NCBI GenBank assembly: GCA_948567375.1
Contig: OX419760.1
Span: 29,202,001-29,266,000 of the forward strand
Length of the DNA stretch: 64,000 nt
DNA from: Lunularia cruciata
Taxonomy: Eukaryota > Streptophyta > Marchantiopsida > Lunulariales > Lunulariaceae
Reading direction: 5' to 3'
A model generated the notes under the pieces. The model was not told where the DNA came from. It worked only from the letters and a program-made list of their open reading frames with translations, and ran no database searches. Positions within the stretch are counted from its first letter, which is position 1. The number at the start of each line of letters is the position of its first letter. The position numbers and the translations under genes are program-made. Of this stretch, positions 1-10,535 are shown piece after piece.

Positions 1-141
1 GTCGTATTGCTCCCGAAGACTGTCCAATTGCGCTGGAATACGTTTCCATGCTTCATGTGCATGGTGCCATCTATTGCCCAGATCCGATATCTGGGGTATA
101 AGGGCTACAAGTGCTGCAGCTGCAGCTACTACCTCCACCAT
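1..141 (-). CDS. NB-ARC-ARM immune receptor (left copy), first coding exon, partial
   Basis: Only the first 47 codons are in the window; the gene continues off the left edge on the minus strand. The stretch matches 34702..34842, the start of the complete NLR gene, with no difference I can see, so the call rests on that copy. I chose the ATG at 141..139, five exon bases after a splice acceptor (AG at 148..147); the open frame extends further upstream only through a TTG codon. The product starts with an Ala/Val-rich helix (MVEVVAAAAALVALIP) and continues into a charged helical region, as expected for the signalling head of a coiled-coil-type NLR. The P-loop and later motifs of this copy cannot be seen. 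Confidence 0.75.
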   Translation of the reverse strand, partial: MVEVVAAAAALVALIPQISDLGNRWHHAHEAWKRIPAQLDSLREQYD

Positions 142-146
142 CGATC

Positions 147-386
147 CTGAACACAATTTGTCACCATGAAAACAGGGGATGCAAATCGGGCATATTTATG
201 CTGCATAGCCAATAGTACATGTCATTAAGATATTCTCAAAGTATCGGTCCAGGTAGAGAAAATTCGGATTGTAAAGACCATAGAAATCCCGAAACGATGA
301 GAGCAGAATCAATTTTCAGGTTCACTCCATTCTAAGATAATCCAAACATCAGATCATGTATGGCGTTAAGATCGGAGCATCCTTAC
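147..386 (-). other. 5'-UTR intron of left NLR copy
   Basis: On the minus strand a strong donor (CAG then GTAAGG, cut between 387 and 386) and an acceptor (TTCAG, ending at 147) bracket 240 bases. The acceptor lies five bases before the NLR ATG, so this would be an intron in the 5' leader, with the untranslated first exon to the right of 387. The same pair is present in the second copy at 34848..35087. Splicing itself is inferred. Confidence 0.55.
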
Positions 387-900
387 CTGGAGAAACTGTA
401 GTACTCTCACAGAATAAATTGCCGGGGGAGAGCGTGCTAACAAAATTCTGACACTCCGGCTCACATGCACACAAGTTCTTCAGATTCTACTACAATCCTT
501 AGTTTGCTAGCACATACTTTGTGAACTCCCGAGGGGGCTTGAGAAAGTGATTAAATCTGGACCAAACTCCCGATCGGAGATCAACGTTAATAGGCAAGCT
601 CTTTCAGGCAAACTATGCTGTCGCCAAGCATGACTTTGGCTGGACAATTCCTGATTTTCAAAATCTCCTCAGAACTTACACACACCTCAAACCAACCAAC
701 GCTGTTCTGCTTTCCAATATAGGGACTCATCTGCATCTCCCTCGGTTCCGGAATTTCTTCTCACAGACAAATGATGAACTCCTGCCCCGTACGACGACGA
801 GCGAATCGCAGTAAACTCTCGAAATCAGGCGCATCGATCACATACCTGCATTTACAAAATTGCACCGACTTCAGGCTATCCCACGTGAAAAGCTCGTACA

Positions 901-1548
901 TTGACAGAATAATTGTCTTGACCGAGTAAAAAGCGGGGACCGCGTAGGATAACAAAGAATAGTCAATGTAAGTACAGTCACTGGTTCCTATCCTGACATG
1001 AGGCTCTCGTTGTCTCTTACGTTGAGGTTCTCTCTAGTGCCTTCTGTTGCACTACTAGTGCATGTCGGGTCCACCTGCTGTACATGAAAGTCTTCAGTTG
1101 ACAACTTATCTCCTCATATTGTTTTCCGTACAGAGACCAGGCAAGTGCAAAATATAATGGAAACGTGAGGTGGGTACCACAAGCTAAAGAATCAATTGAC
1201 TTGCTTGATAAGACCAATTCGCAAGCGCCTATGCCCCAAAACTGTTTCTCCTGCGACGATTTGACACTAGAAGTCTCTGGCAGAGTGAGGGAGCATCGGA
1301 TACTCTTGTCTCAAATCCTCTGAAATGCCATCTACGCCATGGTGATCTGAGGAAGTTCTTGACAGTGTGCCGGAGCATTACTGTCCTCTCTGAAAACCTC
1401 CCTAAGTCAGCCGCAGAAATGACATACTGGACTTTATATGGTCTTGATGGGTTATCGTGATGGGCAGTAGGGGTAAAATGTGTTTGGCACAACCCGGGAC
1501 TGCGTTAGTTTATGGAATAGTCTTTAATGATGGATTGATCCGTTGACC
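901..1548. promoter_or_regulatory. Cluster of W-box cores upstream of left NLR
   Basis: Eight TTGAC cores occur in about 650 bases: 901, 918, 962..966 (minus strand), 1098, 1196, 1261, 1359 and 1543; three fit the stricter TTGAC[C/T] (918, 1196, 1543). Roughly one to two would be expected by chance on both strands. A CACGTG G-box lies just outside at 882..887. W-boxes bind WRKY factors and are common in plant defence promoters. The cluster is 760 to 1400 bases upstream of the NLR ATG. Regulation is inferred. Confidence 0.35.
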
Positions 1549-4500
1549 AAATCTTCCCGTTTTTCACCTAAAGAGATGTAGATATCATAATGAACCAACA
1601 ATTAACCTTGTCTACAATGTTAAGCAAATATCAGGAGTTTCGGGTAGATCATCGTAATGAACGGAACAGTTAACCTAATCGATGACATTAAGTAGATATT
1701 AGGACTTTAAGATACTCTGATGTTTGGATGGCGATGGTGAAACACATGGTCACGATTGGAGAATATCTCGATGTTTGGTGGAATAAAACGATAATCTAAA
1801 AGCAAGGAGAGATTTTGATGATTGGGCTTTCATTGCTAGAGTAATAAGCAAAATAGTTTCCTGTACAAAGATATGGTTATTGGTGAAAACAGAGAGATCT
1901 GTTATGTTTCATATATATTAATTGGAAAGGGATCGGATAGAAAACAAGTTCATGTTATGTTGAGTCAATGGAAGATTATGTCGTTGGATGTTGAAGTTTT
2001 ACTTGAGTATTGCATTTGTATGAGAAATTACTTTATTTTAACATCCAAGTAGTAGCAGTAGATGATTTGTTAATCTCTATTATTCTCAAGTAAGGTGATA
2101 TAATCCGGGGCAGGTTGTTATTCAGGTTAACAGGAGGGTAAAGTTTGATCCTTCAAGTTGATCCGATAGATAGATGCAATACCAGTTGCGTTTCCAGAGC
2201 AAATTCTTGGAACTGAGAAGACTTATCGTGATGATACTATCATTAGTTGAAAAGTTAGATCACTATAGGTTGAGAGGTGTACCGTACCCAATACAGTACA
2301 AGCAAGAGTTGACAAAACACACAGATGCAAATGAGTAAATTTCGTTCTAATTGCTGAGAGAATTCTAAATCTTTTACACGTGAGAGCTGTTGCATATAAT
2401 TATAAAGATGCATAATTTTGTGAAACATCTTATAGTCCGTTTACGGATCATTGTATTGGTATGATGTGCAACTTTATATTAAAAGCATATTTGATATGAT
2501 CAAGATTTAAAGTACTGAGGATTTATTCGGTGACAGTAAGAACGGGATCATCTAAATGTAAGATCAATGACACAACACACAACATGTTATTGATTTTGTG
2601 TAATATGGACTCTAGGTAAAACAGGAATTAAATCAGATTCCGGGGAAATCGCCAGGAATGTTTTCATGCCCGGACGTCCCCTTCAAAGCCCGGGTAGCCC
2701 AAATACGTCATAAAAGAAGACTTCGCGAGAATTTGAATCAAACAATGATTATTTGACGAGTTCTAGTTATGTCTTGATGGGACTTAACATTTTTGACCCG
2801 GATGGATCAAGGGTAAACATCATCTCTTAATTGGTCAATTTGAAAGCTTGTTCGTATATTAAACGCTAAAACAAGGAAGGTTCTAAAACTCCAAGACTTC
2901 GAAGAATATGCAAGTATTGCTTTATTCACTTGCTTTTGTTACAAATCAGATCGTATTTCTTAGAGGTAAATGTCTTCTGATTCATACGAAATTCTTATGG
3001 CACCTTTTGATTTCAATAAATAAATATCCGGTAGATATGCTCACTTCGCATGGCTGGAAAATGATCCAAAGTAGAATTGATTATAGATAGACAAAATATA
3101 AGAGATCAAATCTCATTTCAATGAACCCACAACAATTCCAAAGAAAATTTTAATTGCATGTTATACATCCGAGTTCAAACCCACCACCATTCCAAAAGAA
3201 AAATTAAGCACACGGTATGCATTAAAGTCCATGATGCAGAAGTTGGAACATATTTTTCCAAAACATATCTAATTAGAGATGCTAGCAAAGTCAAGAGATT
3301 TAAAAAGCAAGTATTGGATATACCCAACTTAACTTTCTCCTTTGACCGGTAGATAGTACTTAAAAATAATTGCTTGTAAAGTCATCAAAGTCAAAGTCAA
3401 CTTATTATTAACAAGTGAAAGAAAATTGCTACCTTGACATCCATAGGGAAATTTAAATAGTAATTTAGAAACATCAATTTGAATAAGTATTTCAAATAAT
3501 AAGTCCTAAAGAAGTGAAAGAAATATCAATGCAATGTTCAGTTTCTAGGGATATACACACAAATTATTTTGTGTGCATGAAAGAAATAATAAGATTTTAC
3601 TTCTACCTTAAGTATATATAGTTTATTTTTAGAGAAATATCCTTACAAATACCTCAGTTGAGAATTAGAATCGACAGATATGTAGATCTAAACAATAATA
3701 TTGAATTCATATAAGTAAATATTGCTTCGGTAGTAATTACTTCATGTTCACTACGGACTCACCATGTTAGAAAACCTTTATACGGTACATTCAGTATATC
3801 TATACACTTTAGTAAACTTAAATAATGTTTTTGTGAAACAAGTTGCTTTCTGCAATGGATTTTATTTTCTGTTGATTAATGATTATACGATCCCAGTTTG
3901 GAGAATATATTTTTAAGTAATATTATTTGTTATCTATTTGGAAAAGGATAACGAGAAATTTAGAAAAACAGTATGATATTATTTGCAACCAAAATACCAA
4001 AATAATCTTAACCTGTTGTAGAAAAGGGCAGAAAGAAACTTTTGATCTCAGTTTTCCTCGTCTTACAGTCAAATGTAACCATTTTTGGGCCAAAATATAA
4101 AGTTTGTTGACGAAACTAGTGTTCATTCTGACCTTCTTAAACCTATTTAAAAAAGGCTTGTTTTTTATTGTCTATGTTAAGTATGTTGATCTTATTTCCA
4201 ATTCTAAGTATGATATATAGATATTTATAAGTTATGATATGTATCCAAATAGTTTTTTGGGATTATTTTGATATCTTCTTTAAGAAATGAAATAGTAATC
4301 AGAGATAGGATAATATTATAATTTTATACTTATTTCTTATGCAAGAATTAGATTTATATCTGAAATTAATCTAATTAATAATATCAAAATTGAAATTTTT
4401 TTATCTATTAACTTTGCTTTCATGGTCTATGTTTTAGAATACACTTGATTTCAGATATTTTTATTTTTATTTGTATTTTGATGTCTTTTTTACTAATCAA

Positions 4501-4970
4501 TATATTTCTATTTTTAAAAGAAATATTATAGTGTAATATTTATATAATTTTATATTTAAGATTAAGATACCAAGAAGATAAAAATAATAAATTTAATTAT
4601 AAAATCATTATAGATATACTTGAATATTGATTAATGTGAATTAAAATCAAAGTCTACATAATTAATAATATTTGTTTAACTAAAGCATATTTGAATCGAA
4701 CATAATTATCTAAATCTATAATCCCAAGTTTATCTTTAGAAATCAATTTTTAATTATACTTATCTGAAACTAGTATAGCTAAAATACTCTTCGATAATCT
4801 CAATTTATATTTATAATATTTATATTCTCAAATTTATGAATATTTTATTATATTTAAAAATCTAATTTTTAAGAAATCATTTTTTATTAACATTTTAAAT
4901 TTTTTATTAATTTATTTCATAAAATATTTATTTAATGATCATAACTCATTTCCATTTCAGAATATAATTA

Positions 4971-5033
4971 TAATAATACTAATAATAATAATACTAATAC
5001 TACTACTACTACTGCTAATAATAATAATAATAG
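4971..5033. repeat. AAT/ACT trinucleotide microsatellite
   Basis: A run of TAA/AAT triplets interrupted by five ACT triplets, then more AAT triplets. It sits in AT-rich noncoding DNA and is unchanged in the right-hand copy at 39618..39680. Confidence 0.85.
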
Positions 5034-5815
5034 AGTAAATAAGAGTAATCATTTCACTTTTTCATTATGTGAGACTATTCAAAACATTCTAGTTTAGGAT
5101 AGTCCATATTGAAGTAATAAGAAATTTTTATATACATAAACTTGAGATTTACAAAATTGGAGGGATAAATTGACTTCTAGTAAATATATAGAACCTTGGA
5201 ACATTAGAAATTAGATTTATATCCTTTTTGGATATTTGCATCTCCATCCCTTTTACATTTCAAGCATTTGTGGCAGTTCGTTTCTTTCTCAAGGAATGTT
5301 TGTCTTAAGGAGTTCAAATACCAAGTGCAAGTATAATTTCTTTGATTTTATTATAATTCTTTTATTTTCTATGAAGAAAGATAATTGGATGCTTGTTTAC
5401 ATATTCAAGTCAATATAAAGATATTAAAATATAAAGATATTAATATAATTAAATTCAATTCTAATTTTTATATTTCATAATTTTGACTATACTAAATAAT
5501 CAGTGAAATTATTAAATAAATATCATAACATTTGATATGAAAAATTATATTTATAATTTTATAAATAATATAATTTTAATATATATCAAACAAGAATTAA
5601 ATAATTTACTAATTCATCCAAAATAATATGAATACAAATATTCTTCTTTATTAATATTCCATTTAAACTAATTTGAAACTCACATGAGAAAAAATTTAAT
5701 GGTATAAAATGATGAGTATATTGAATAATTTATAACTTTCATTGAAAGAATTATCAACGAAAATTTGACCAAATGAATTATTAACGAGAATTTGATCCTC
5801 CATAATTTAGACACT

Positions 5816-6439
5816 CCAATTCCTATGCACACAAGTTTTTCAAATGCTATTACAAACCTAGATTTGTTCTAAGATATCCATCCGAAGTGGATTGTTCAAC
5901 GGGTGAAGTTGAAAACACTTTTAGTACCATTTCTCGAGTATCCATCTTTAGAGAACTTAGAAAAGCTACCATCTTTAGAGAACTTAGGAAAGCTAGTGTA
6001 TCTTTGGTAAAAAAATAATTTGTTTGTGCAGTCATTCTATAACTCTCTTGCCTCACTTTACTATAAGTATAGTTGGTCCAAGGAAAAACTCACCTTCTTG
6101 GAGTCAATTATTAATACACTATCAAGAAATCTTTTAGGGGCATTTTTGTTTGCCGTAGCTCACGTCAATACTCTCTTATCTATTACTTTAGCTATGTTAA
6201 ATCGTTTATTTTACTCATTGGTTGAGCATACACACATTATGTACCTCGGAAATCAATTTAGGATAATATTATTCTTGGCCTGGCAAAAGCGCATGCTCTT
6301 GGATCTTAGCTTGACCTCATGCTACATTCTCTCTTAGTTTACTTGTGTATTCCTTGAGCCATTAGAACATATCTTCACTCTTGTTAGAGCTGCTGCATAT
6401 GTAAATAAGGTTGCAGATTTGAATTATCTTATAGTCTGT
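5816..6439. repeat. Decayed NLR upstream flank, copy A' (left of the retrotransposon)
   Basis: The first 60 or so bases resemble 447..510, the leader of the NLR gene (both share ACTCC, then TGCACACAAGTT, then TTTG near the end). The last 60 bases before the retrotransposon resemble 2383..2440 (GCTGCATAT, then TCTTATAGTC). This is therefore a third, degraded copy of the NLR flank into which the gypsy element inserted. A 27-bp direct repeat lies at about 5942..5995. Open frames here (5850..6056 minus, 6020..6337 plus) show no recognisable domain and I do not call them genes. Confidence 0.45.
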
Positions 6440-6444
6440 TTAAT
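6440..6444. repeat. Target-site duplication, left (TTAAT)
   Basis: The five bases TTAAT directly precede the left LTR and are repeated directly after the right LTR at 12107..12111. This is the 5-bp duplication expected for a Ty3/gypsy integrase. Confidence 0.9.
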
Positions 6445-6880
6445 TGTAAAAGACAGGAACCGAGGAGAGAAATAGGAGAATGGAAATTCACATTGGGACA
6501 CTTGAATGAGGGAAAACTCCGAATGCTTGCATGAGTTTTGGCCATGGTATTTATAGATAGCATACAAGACCCTTGAAGCTTCTCAAGAAGCTTCCTTGAG
6601 CCGCTTTCTTGGAGTGCAAGCCAAGTTAACTAGGAAGCTTCTCAAGAAGCTTCCTTCTAGAAGCCGCCTACTTGGCGTGTGAGCTAAGCTAGTTAGAAGC
6701 TTCTAGAAGCTTCTTTCTAGAAGCTTCTTTCTAGAAGCTACCTGCTTAGGGTGCAAGTTAACTAGTTGGGAAGCTTCCTAAGAAGCTTCTTAGATGCTTC
6801 TAAAATATTCTAGGCTATTTTGTCTTATTCTCTACTTTGTAAGCCCGACTAACTTCGTCACTAAACTCCATATTGTTACA
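6445..6880 (-). repeat. 3' LTR of gypsy copy 1
   Basis: 436 bp with TGTAA/TTACA ends. U3 is the high-coordinate side; a TATAAATA box is at 6555..6548, and U3 between it and the LTR edge is built from degenerate repeats of roughly 60 bp rich in GAAGCTTC. It has one extra 14-bp unit (TTCTTTCTAGAAGC) relative to the other three LTRs in the window. Confidence 0.92.
6574..6800. promoter_or_regulatory. Heat-shock-element array in U3 of the 3' LTR
   Basis: Plant heat-shock elements are alternating GAA and TTC cores every five bases. Here 6695..6714 (AGAAGCTTCTAGAAGCTTCT) is a gapless four-unit element, followed by TTC-GAA-TTC in phase at 6715..6727; more GAAnnTTC pairs lie at 6575, 6587, 6634, 6646, 6770 and 6782. 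The block lies immediately upstream of the LTR TATA box. The motifs are seen; heat response is inferred. Confidence 0.6.
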
Positions 6881-7440
6881 TATTCCCCCGCCGCTAGTTG
6901 GTGACGTCCTCGTCGCCAGTGAAGCTTCAAATTCCTTGATGGCTATCTGTGCATTCTGGAGGTGAGAAAGAGGTTCCCATGGGGCATCATGAAGGGGATA
7001 CCCTTTCCAAAGGACCTTGTACTCCGTATGTTGGCGACGGCCTCGTTGAATATGGCGACGCGCAAGGATACGATCAACTTCGTACTCCTCATGATCATTG
7101 ATAGGGACAGGAAGAGGGGGAGGTTGGACTCGAGAGTAAAAGGAAGAAGGGTTAGGTACAAAGGGTTTCAACTTGGAAACATGAAAGACAAGATGGATAC
7201 GCATGTGACAAGGTAAGGCAAGTCGATAAGCAACAGGAGAGATAATGTGGGTGATATCAAAGTGTCCTATCCAATTAGGAGCAAGTTTACGAACTTGGGT
7301 ATCAAGTGGGAGAGGGAGGTTACTAGAGGATAGCATGACTTTATCACCAACTTCAAAGGTGAGATCACGACGATGATGGTCCGCATATTGTTTTTGGCGA
7401 TTCTGAGCATCTGGAGGTGAGGAGGTGAGATTTGGCTTGT
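6815..7440 (-). pseudogene. gypsy copy 1: integrase C-terminus plus chromodomain (frame-shifted from pol)
   Basis: The open frame 7336..6815 continues the integrase tail in a different frame from the main pol frame; the shift lies around 7425-7450. A chromodomain spans about 7087..6917 with the usual landmarks: YEVDRIL at the start, YKVLWKGY in the middle and APWEP after it, supplying aromatic-cage positions. Chromodomains of this class guide integration to marked chromatin. The frame then runs through the polypurine tract into the 3' LTR and stops at 6815, so the last 20 or so residues are LTR-encoded. Confidence 0.85.
6881..6896 (-). other. Polypurine tract of gypsy copy 1
   Basis: Read on the minus strand, GCGGGGGAATA directly abuts the TGTAACA start of the 3' LTR. 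This is the expected plus-strand priming site. Confidence 0.75.
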
Positions 7441-7487
7441 TGGAGAGATTGGGATATAGTGGTCAAGAATGTAGAAGTATGAGGAAC

Positions 7488-10400
7488 CTAAGAGGGAAGG
7501 GGAGCAAGAAGAGAATCTGGAACAAGCGGATCTTGGTCAAAATTGAGAAAGAAGGGAGAAAATCCAATGCTTGCCTGTTTGGAATTGTTGTAGGCAAATT
7601 TTGCAGTTGCAAGACATTCATCCCAGTTGGTATGGTGGACATTGACAAAGGCCCGCAACATATCCTCCAATGTACGATTGGCGCGTTCGGTTTGTTCATC
7701 AGTTTGAGGATGATAGGCCGTGGACCAAGCAAGCTTGGTGCCGAGTATCTGGAAGAGTGCTTGCCAAAACTTCCCGGTAAATCGAGGATCACGGTCGGAG
7801 ATGAGTACATGTGGCATCCCATGTTGCTTGAAGACATTGTCGAAGTAGATTTGCGCTAAGGTTGGAGCATCCACGGTATCACAAGTTGGTGCCAAGTGGA
7901 TTTGCTTACTAAGCTTATCCACAAACACCACAATTGCGGTGTGTCCTTGTTTTGTCTTTGGCAAGGATGTGATAAGATCCAAGCTCACATGCTCCCAACG
8001 AGTGGATGGAATGGCAAGTGGTTGAAGGAGTCCACTCGGCTTTTGGTTGCTGGCCTTGTTCCGTTGGCAACTCTCACATGATTGGACAAAGTCTTGAACA
8101 TCTTGTGTCACATTGGGCCACCACCATTGGTGTTGGAGGGTGCCCAAGGTCTTGTCCACTCCCATGTGACCAGCTATTGGTAAATCATGGGCTTCTTGAA
8201 GGCGCACAAGTCGAAGATCACCTTTGGCTGGAACATAGATCTGGTCTACATGGAATAAAAGGCCTTCCTTGAAGGAGAAGGTGTTGTACTCCTTGTCGCG
8301 TGCTGTCAGACGACCGTGTACCATTTGGAAGAAGGGATCTTTTTGTAGAGCTGATTGAAACTCATTATGGACCTTAGTGTCAATGGACATCATTGTAATT
8401 GCCACCGTGATGAGAGGAAGATCCTTCAAATTAGGTCGTCGTGATAGAGCATCGGGGATGACATGGAGCCAACCTGGTTTGTACTCAAGTTTGATGTCAA
8501 ACAATTGGAGTTGCTCTTCCCATCGATGATGCCGACTCTTCATGTGCTCCAAGTGTAAGGTCTGCAACAATGGTTTGTGATCAGTTCGCATGATCACTTG
8601 TTTCCCCAAGAGATAATGCCTCCATACCTTGGTGGCATCTACCATTGCAAGTTGTTCCCGATCTCGAGCAGAGTAATTTCTTTCAGCTGTATTTAGTCGG
8701 CAAGACACGAAGGCGATAGGATGTAGTCCATCTGGAAATTCTTGTTGCAACACAGCTCCAATCGCAAAGTTAGAAGCATCAAAATCAACCACACAAGGTA
8801 GTTGAGGATCATATGGTGGAAGAATGGGTCTTGAAGACACCATATGCTTTAACTTCTGGAATGCTTCTTCATGCTTGGTGGTCCACTGGAAGCTCAAGTT
8901 TTTTCCCAAGAGGTCAGTCAATGGTGCAACCACATGAGCATAATAGTGGATGAACCGTCGATAAAAACTGGCCAATCCATTGAATGCTTGTACTTCTGTA
9001 ACATCTTTCGGGGTAGGCCAATCAATAATGGCCTTGATCTTCTCTTCTTCCATCTTGATCCCCTCTGATGAGATTTTATGACCCAAGAAGGTAACCTCCT
9101 TCTGCCAAAAAGCACACTTTGACTTCTTGTAGTAGAAATTCCACTGTTGTAGTTGTTTTAGGATTTCTTGCACATGATTCACGTGTTCTGCCCCTGTCCT
9201 GCTATAGATTAGAATATCATCTAAGAACACCACCACGGACCGATCCAATAGTCCCTCCAACACCCGATGCATCTGATCCATGAAGATTGCTGGAGCATTA
9301 GTGAGTCCAAAAGGTAGAACTCTCCACTCAAAATGTCCATACCTTGTGCGAAAGGCAGTCTTTTGCACGTCCTCTCCTTCAATAGAAATTTGCCAATAGC
9401 CGCTACAAAGATCCAGCTTGGAAAAGTAGCGTGCTCCACTTAGTTGATCAAGCAGGTCATCGATCTGAGGCAAGGGATATGCACTCTTCACGGTTTGCTT
9501 ATTGAGTCCACGGTAATCAATACAGAAACGAAGTCCTCCATCCTTCTTTGGAACAAATAGTACCGGTGCTCCTCAAGGAGAGGTACTATGTTGTATGAAA
9601 TCCTTCTCCAACAACTCTGTAAGTGTTATTTGCAACTCCTCCAACTCCTTTGGTGAGAGCCGATAGATTGGTCTACTCACTGGAGTACTCCCTGGCAATA
9701 ACTTGATCTTGAAGGGCATACCTCGATCGGAGGGTAATCCCTTTGGAAGATCATCCGGAAACACATCTGCAAACTCCTGAACTATCCAATCCACCATTGC
9801 TTGATGAGGCTCTTGGCCCTCCTCAGATTGTTCTTGTGCAATCGGCTTGACCCACACCGCAAATACAGACTTATCTTCCTCCAAAGCTTGCTCTATGGCC
9901 GCTTCACTAACAAACTTCCCTTCCAGGGACTCATCTCTCTTCCAAGCTTGCTCTATCGTTGCCTTCTTGGCAAACTCCCCATCTTGGGACTCATCCCCCT
10001 TCCAGATTCGCTCTATGGCTACCTTCTCGACAAACTTCCCATCTTGGGATTGACTATTCTTAGGCGTCTTACTCAGAGGTGCCAGACAATCTAATCGGAA
10101 ACTTCTACCTTGGTGTTGTACTTGAATTTGTCGTCGGGTCCAATCAAATTGAACCTTATGACATTCAAGCCAAGGTAGACCTAGAATGATATCATAGTGT
10201 AGAGGTGCCACTACAAACCTCATACACTCCAAATACTCCTTCCCAATCTTGAAGGTAATAGGATGTGAGGTGCGGAATGCAGAACCTTTTCTACCATCCG
10301 CCATCATCAAACTACTTTCAAACACTAGCTTGATAGGAATACCCAATTCCTTTGCTACTTGCATAGACATGCAATTTTCTGAACTTCCAGAATCAACCAA

Positions 10401-10528
10401 AATCCTACAACCTCAATAAGATATCATACCTTGCAAGTGAAGCAAACTTGCATAGGTCGAGCCTTCAATCCCATTGGAACTAATCAAGCTCCCAATAGGC
10501 GGCTCAAAATCTAGTATTGGGATTCTTC
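7488..10528 (-). pseudogene. gypsy copy 1 pol: protease, RT, RNase H, integrase
   Basis: The frame follows gag at -1. Protease has DSGSS at 10394..10380. RT has the active-site FLDD at 9227..9216 with FGLTNAP before it; RNase H follows (FDAS, REQLA, RTDHKPL). Counting from base 9491, integrase has a zinc finger (H435, H442, C472, C475) and catalytic D505, D566 and E602 with 35 residues between the last two. Breaks: TGA at 10415..10413 before the protease, TGA at 9575..9573 where RTs normally have Trp, and TAG at 7490..7488 in the integrase tail. The normally glycine position in the HPQTDGQTER motif is Glu (residue 599). A Glu/Lys-rich linker of three 20-residue repeats lies between protease and RT. 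Confidence 0.93.
9887..10053 (-). repeat. 60-bp tandem repeat in the protease-RT linker
   Basis: About 2.8 units of 60 bp (starts near 9887, 9947, 10007) encode 20-residue repeats of the form DESQDGEFAKKATIEQAWKR. They are in frame and present in both element copies. Low-complexity charged linkers here are not a fixed feature of the family. Confidence 0.75.
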
Positions 10529-10535
10529 GTTTCCC
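10491..10535 (-). promoter_or_regulatory. -1 ribosomal frameshift signal at gag-pol junction
   Basis: The heptamer GGGAAAC (10535..10529) lies in the gag frame as CAG GGA AAC, so it has the X XXY YYZ phase needed for -1 slippage. A 7-base spacer follows, then a perfect 7-bp stem (CCCAATA at 10521..10515 with TATTGGG at 10497..10491, 17-base loop). The gag TAG stop (10513..10511) lies in the loop, and the -1 frame is the pol frame. Loop bases GAGCC could pair with GGCTC about 27 bases further on to make a pseudoknot. Identical in copy 2. Confidence 0.75.

Larger units (their letters stand above)
387..5815. repeat. NLR upstream flank, copy A (untranslated leader, promoter and AT-rich DNA)
   Basis: This is the region upstream of the left NLR gene. 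From 387 to about 1560 it is moderately GC-rich and should hold the first leader exon and promoter; from about 1600 it becomes very AT-rich with no gene I can support. It has three relatives: a near-identical copy at 35088..40462, an older diverged copy B starting at 13478 (homology begins at 571-574), and a decayed copy A' starting near 5816. Against copy B it holds about 360 extra bases (roughly 1570-1930). Short open frames here are not conserved against B except one of 64 codons (761..955). Confidence 0.6.

Noticed and set aside
3166-3190. Possible tRNA T-arm-like stretch (GAGTTCAAACCC)
   Set aside because: No matching acceptor, D or anticodon arms around it.
6020-6337. 105-codon plus-strand frame left of the gypsy element
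   Set aside because: Lies in decayed flank A', no domain, no support from another old copy.
7425-8272. Plus-strand open frames of 144 and 88 codons over the integrase
   Set aside because: Antisense to the clear integrase frame; present twice only because the element is duplicated.
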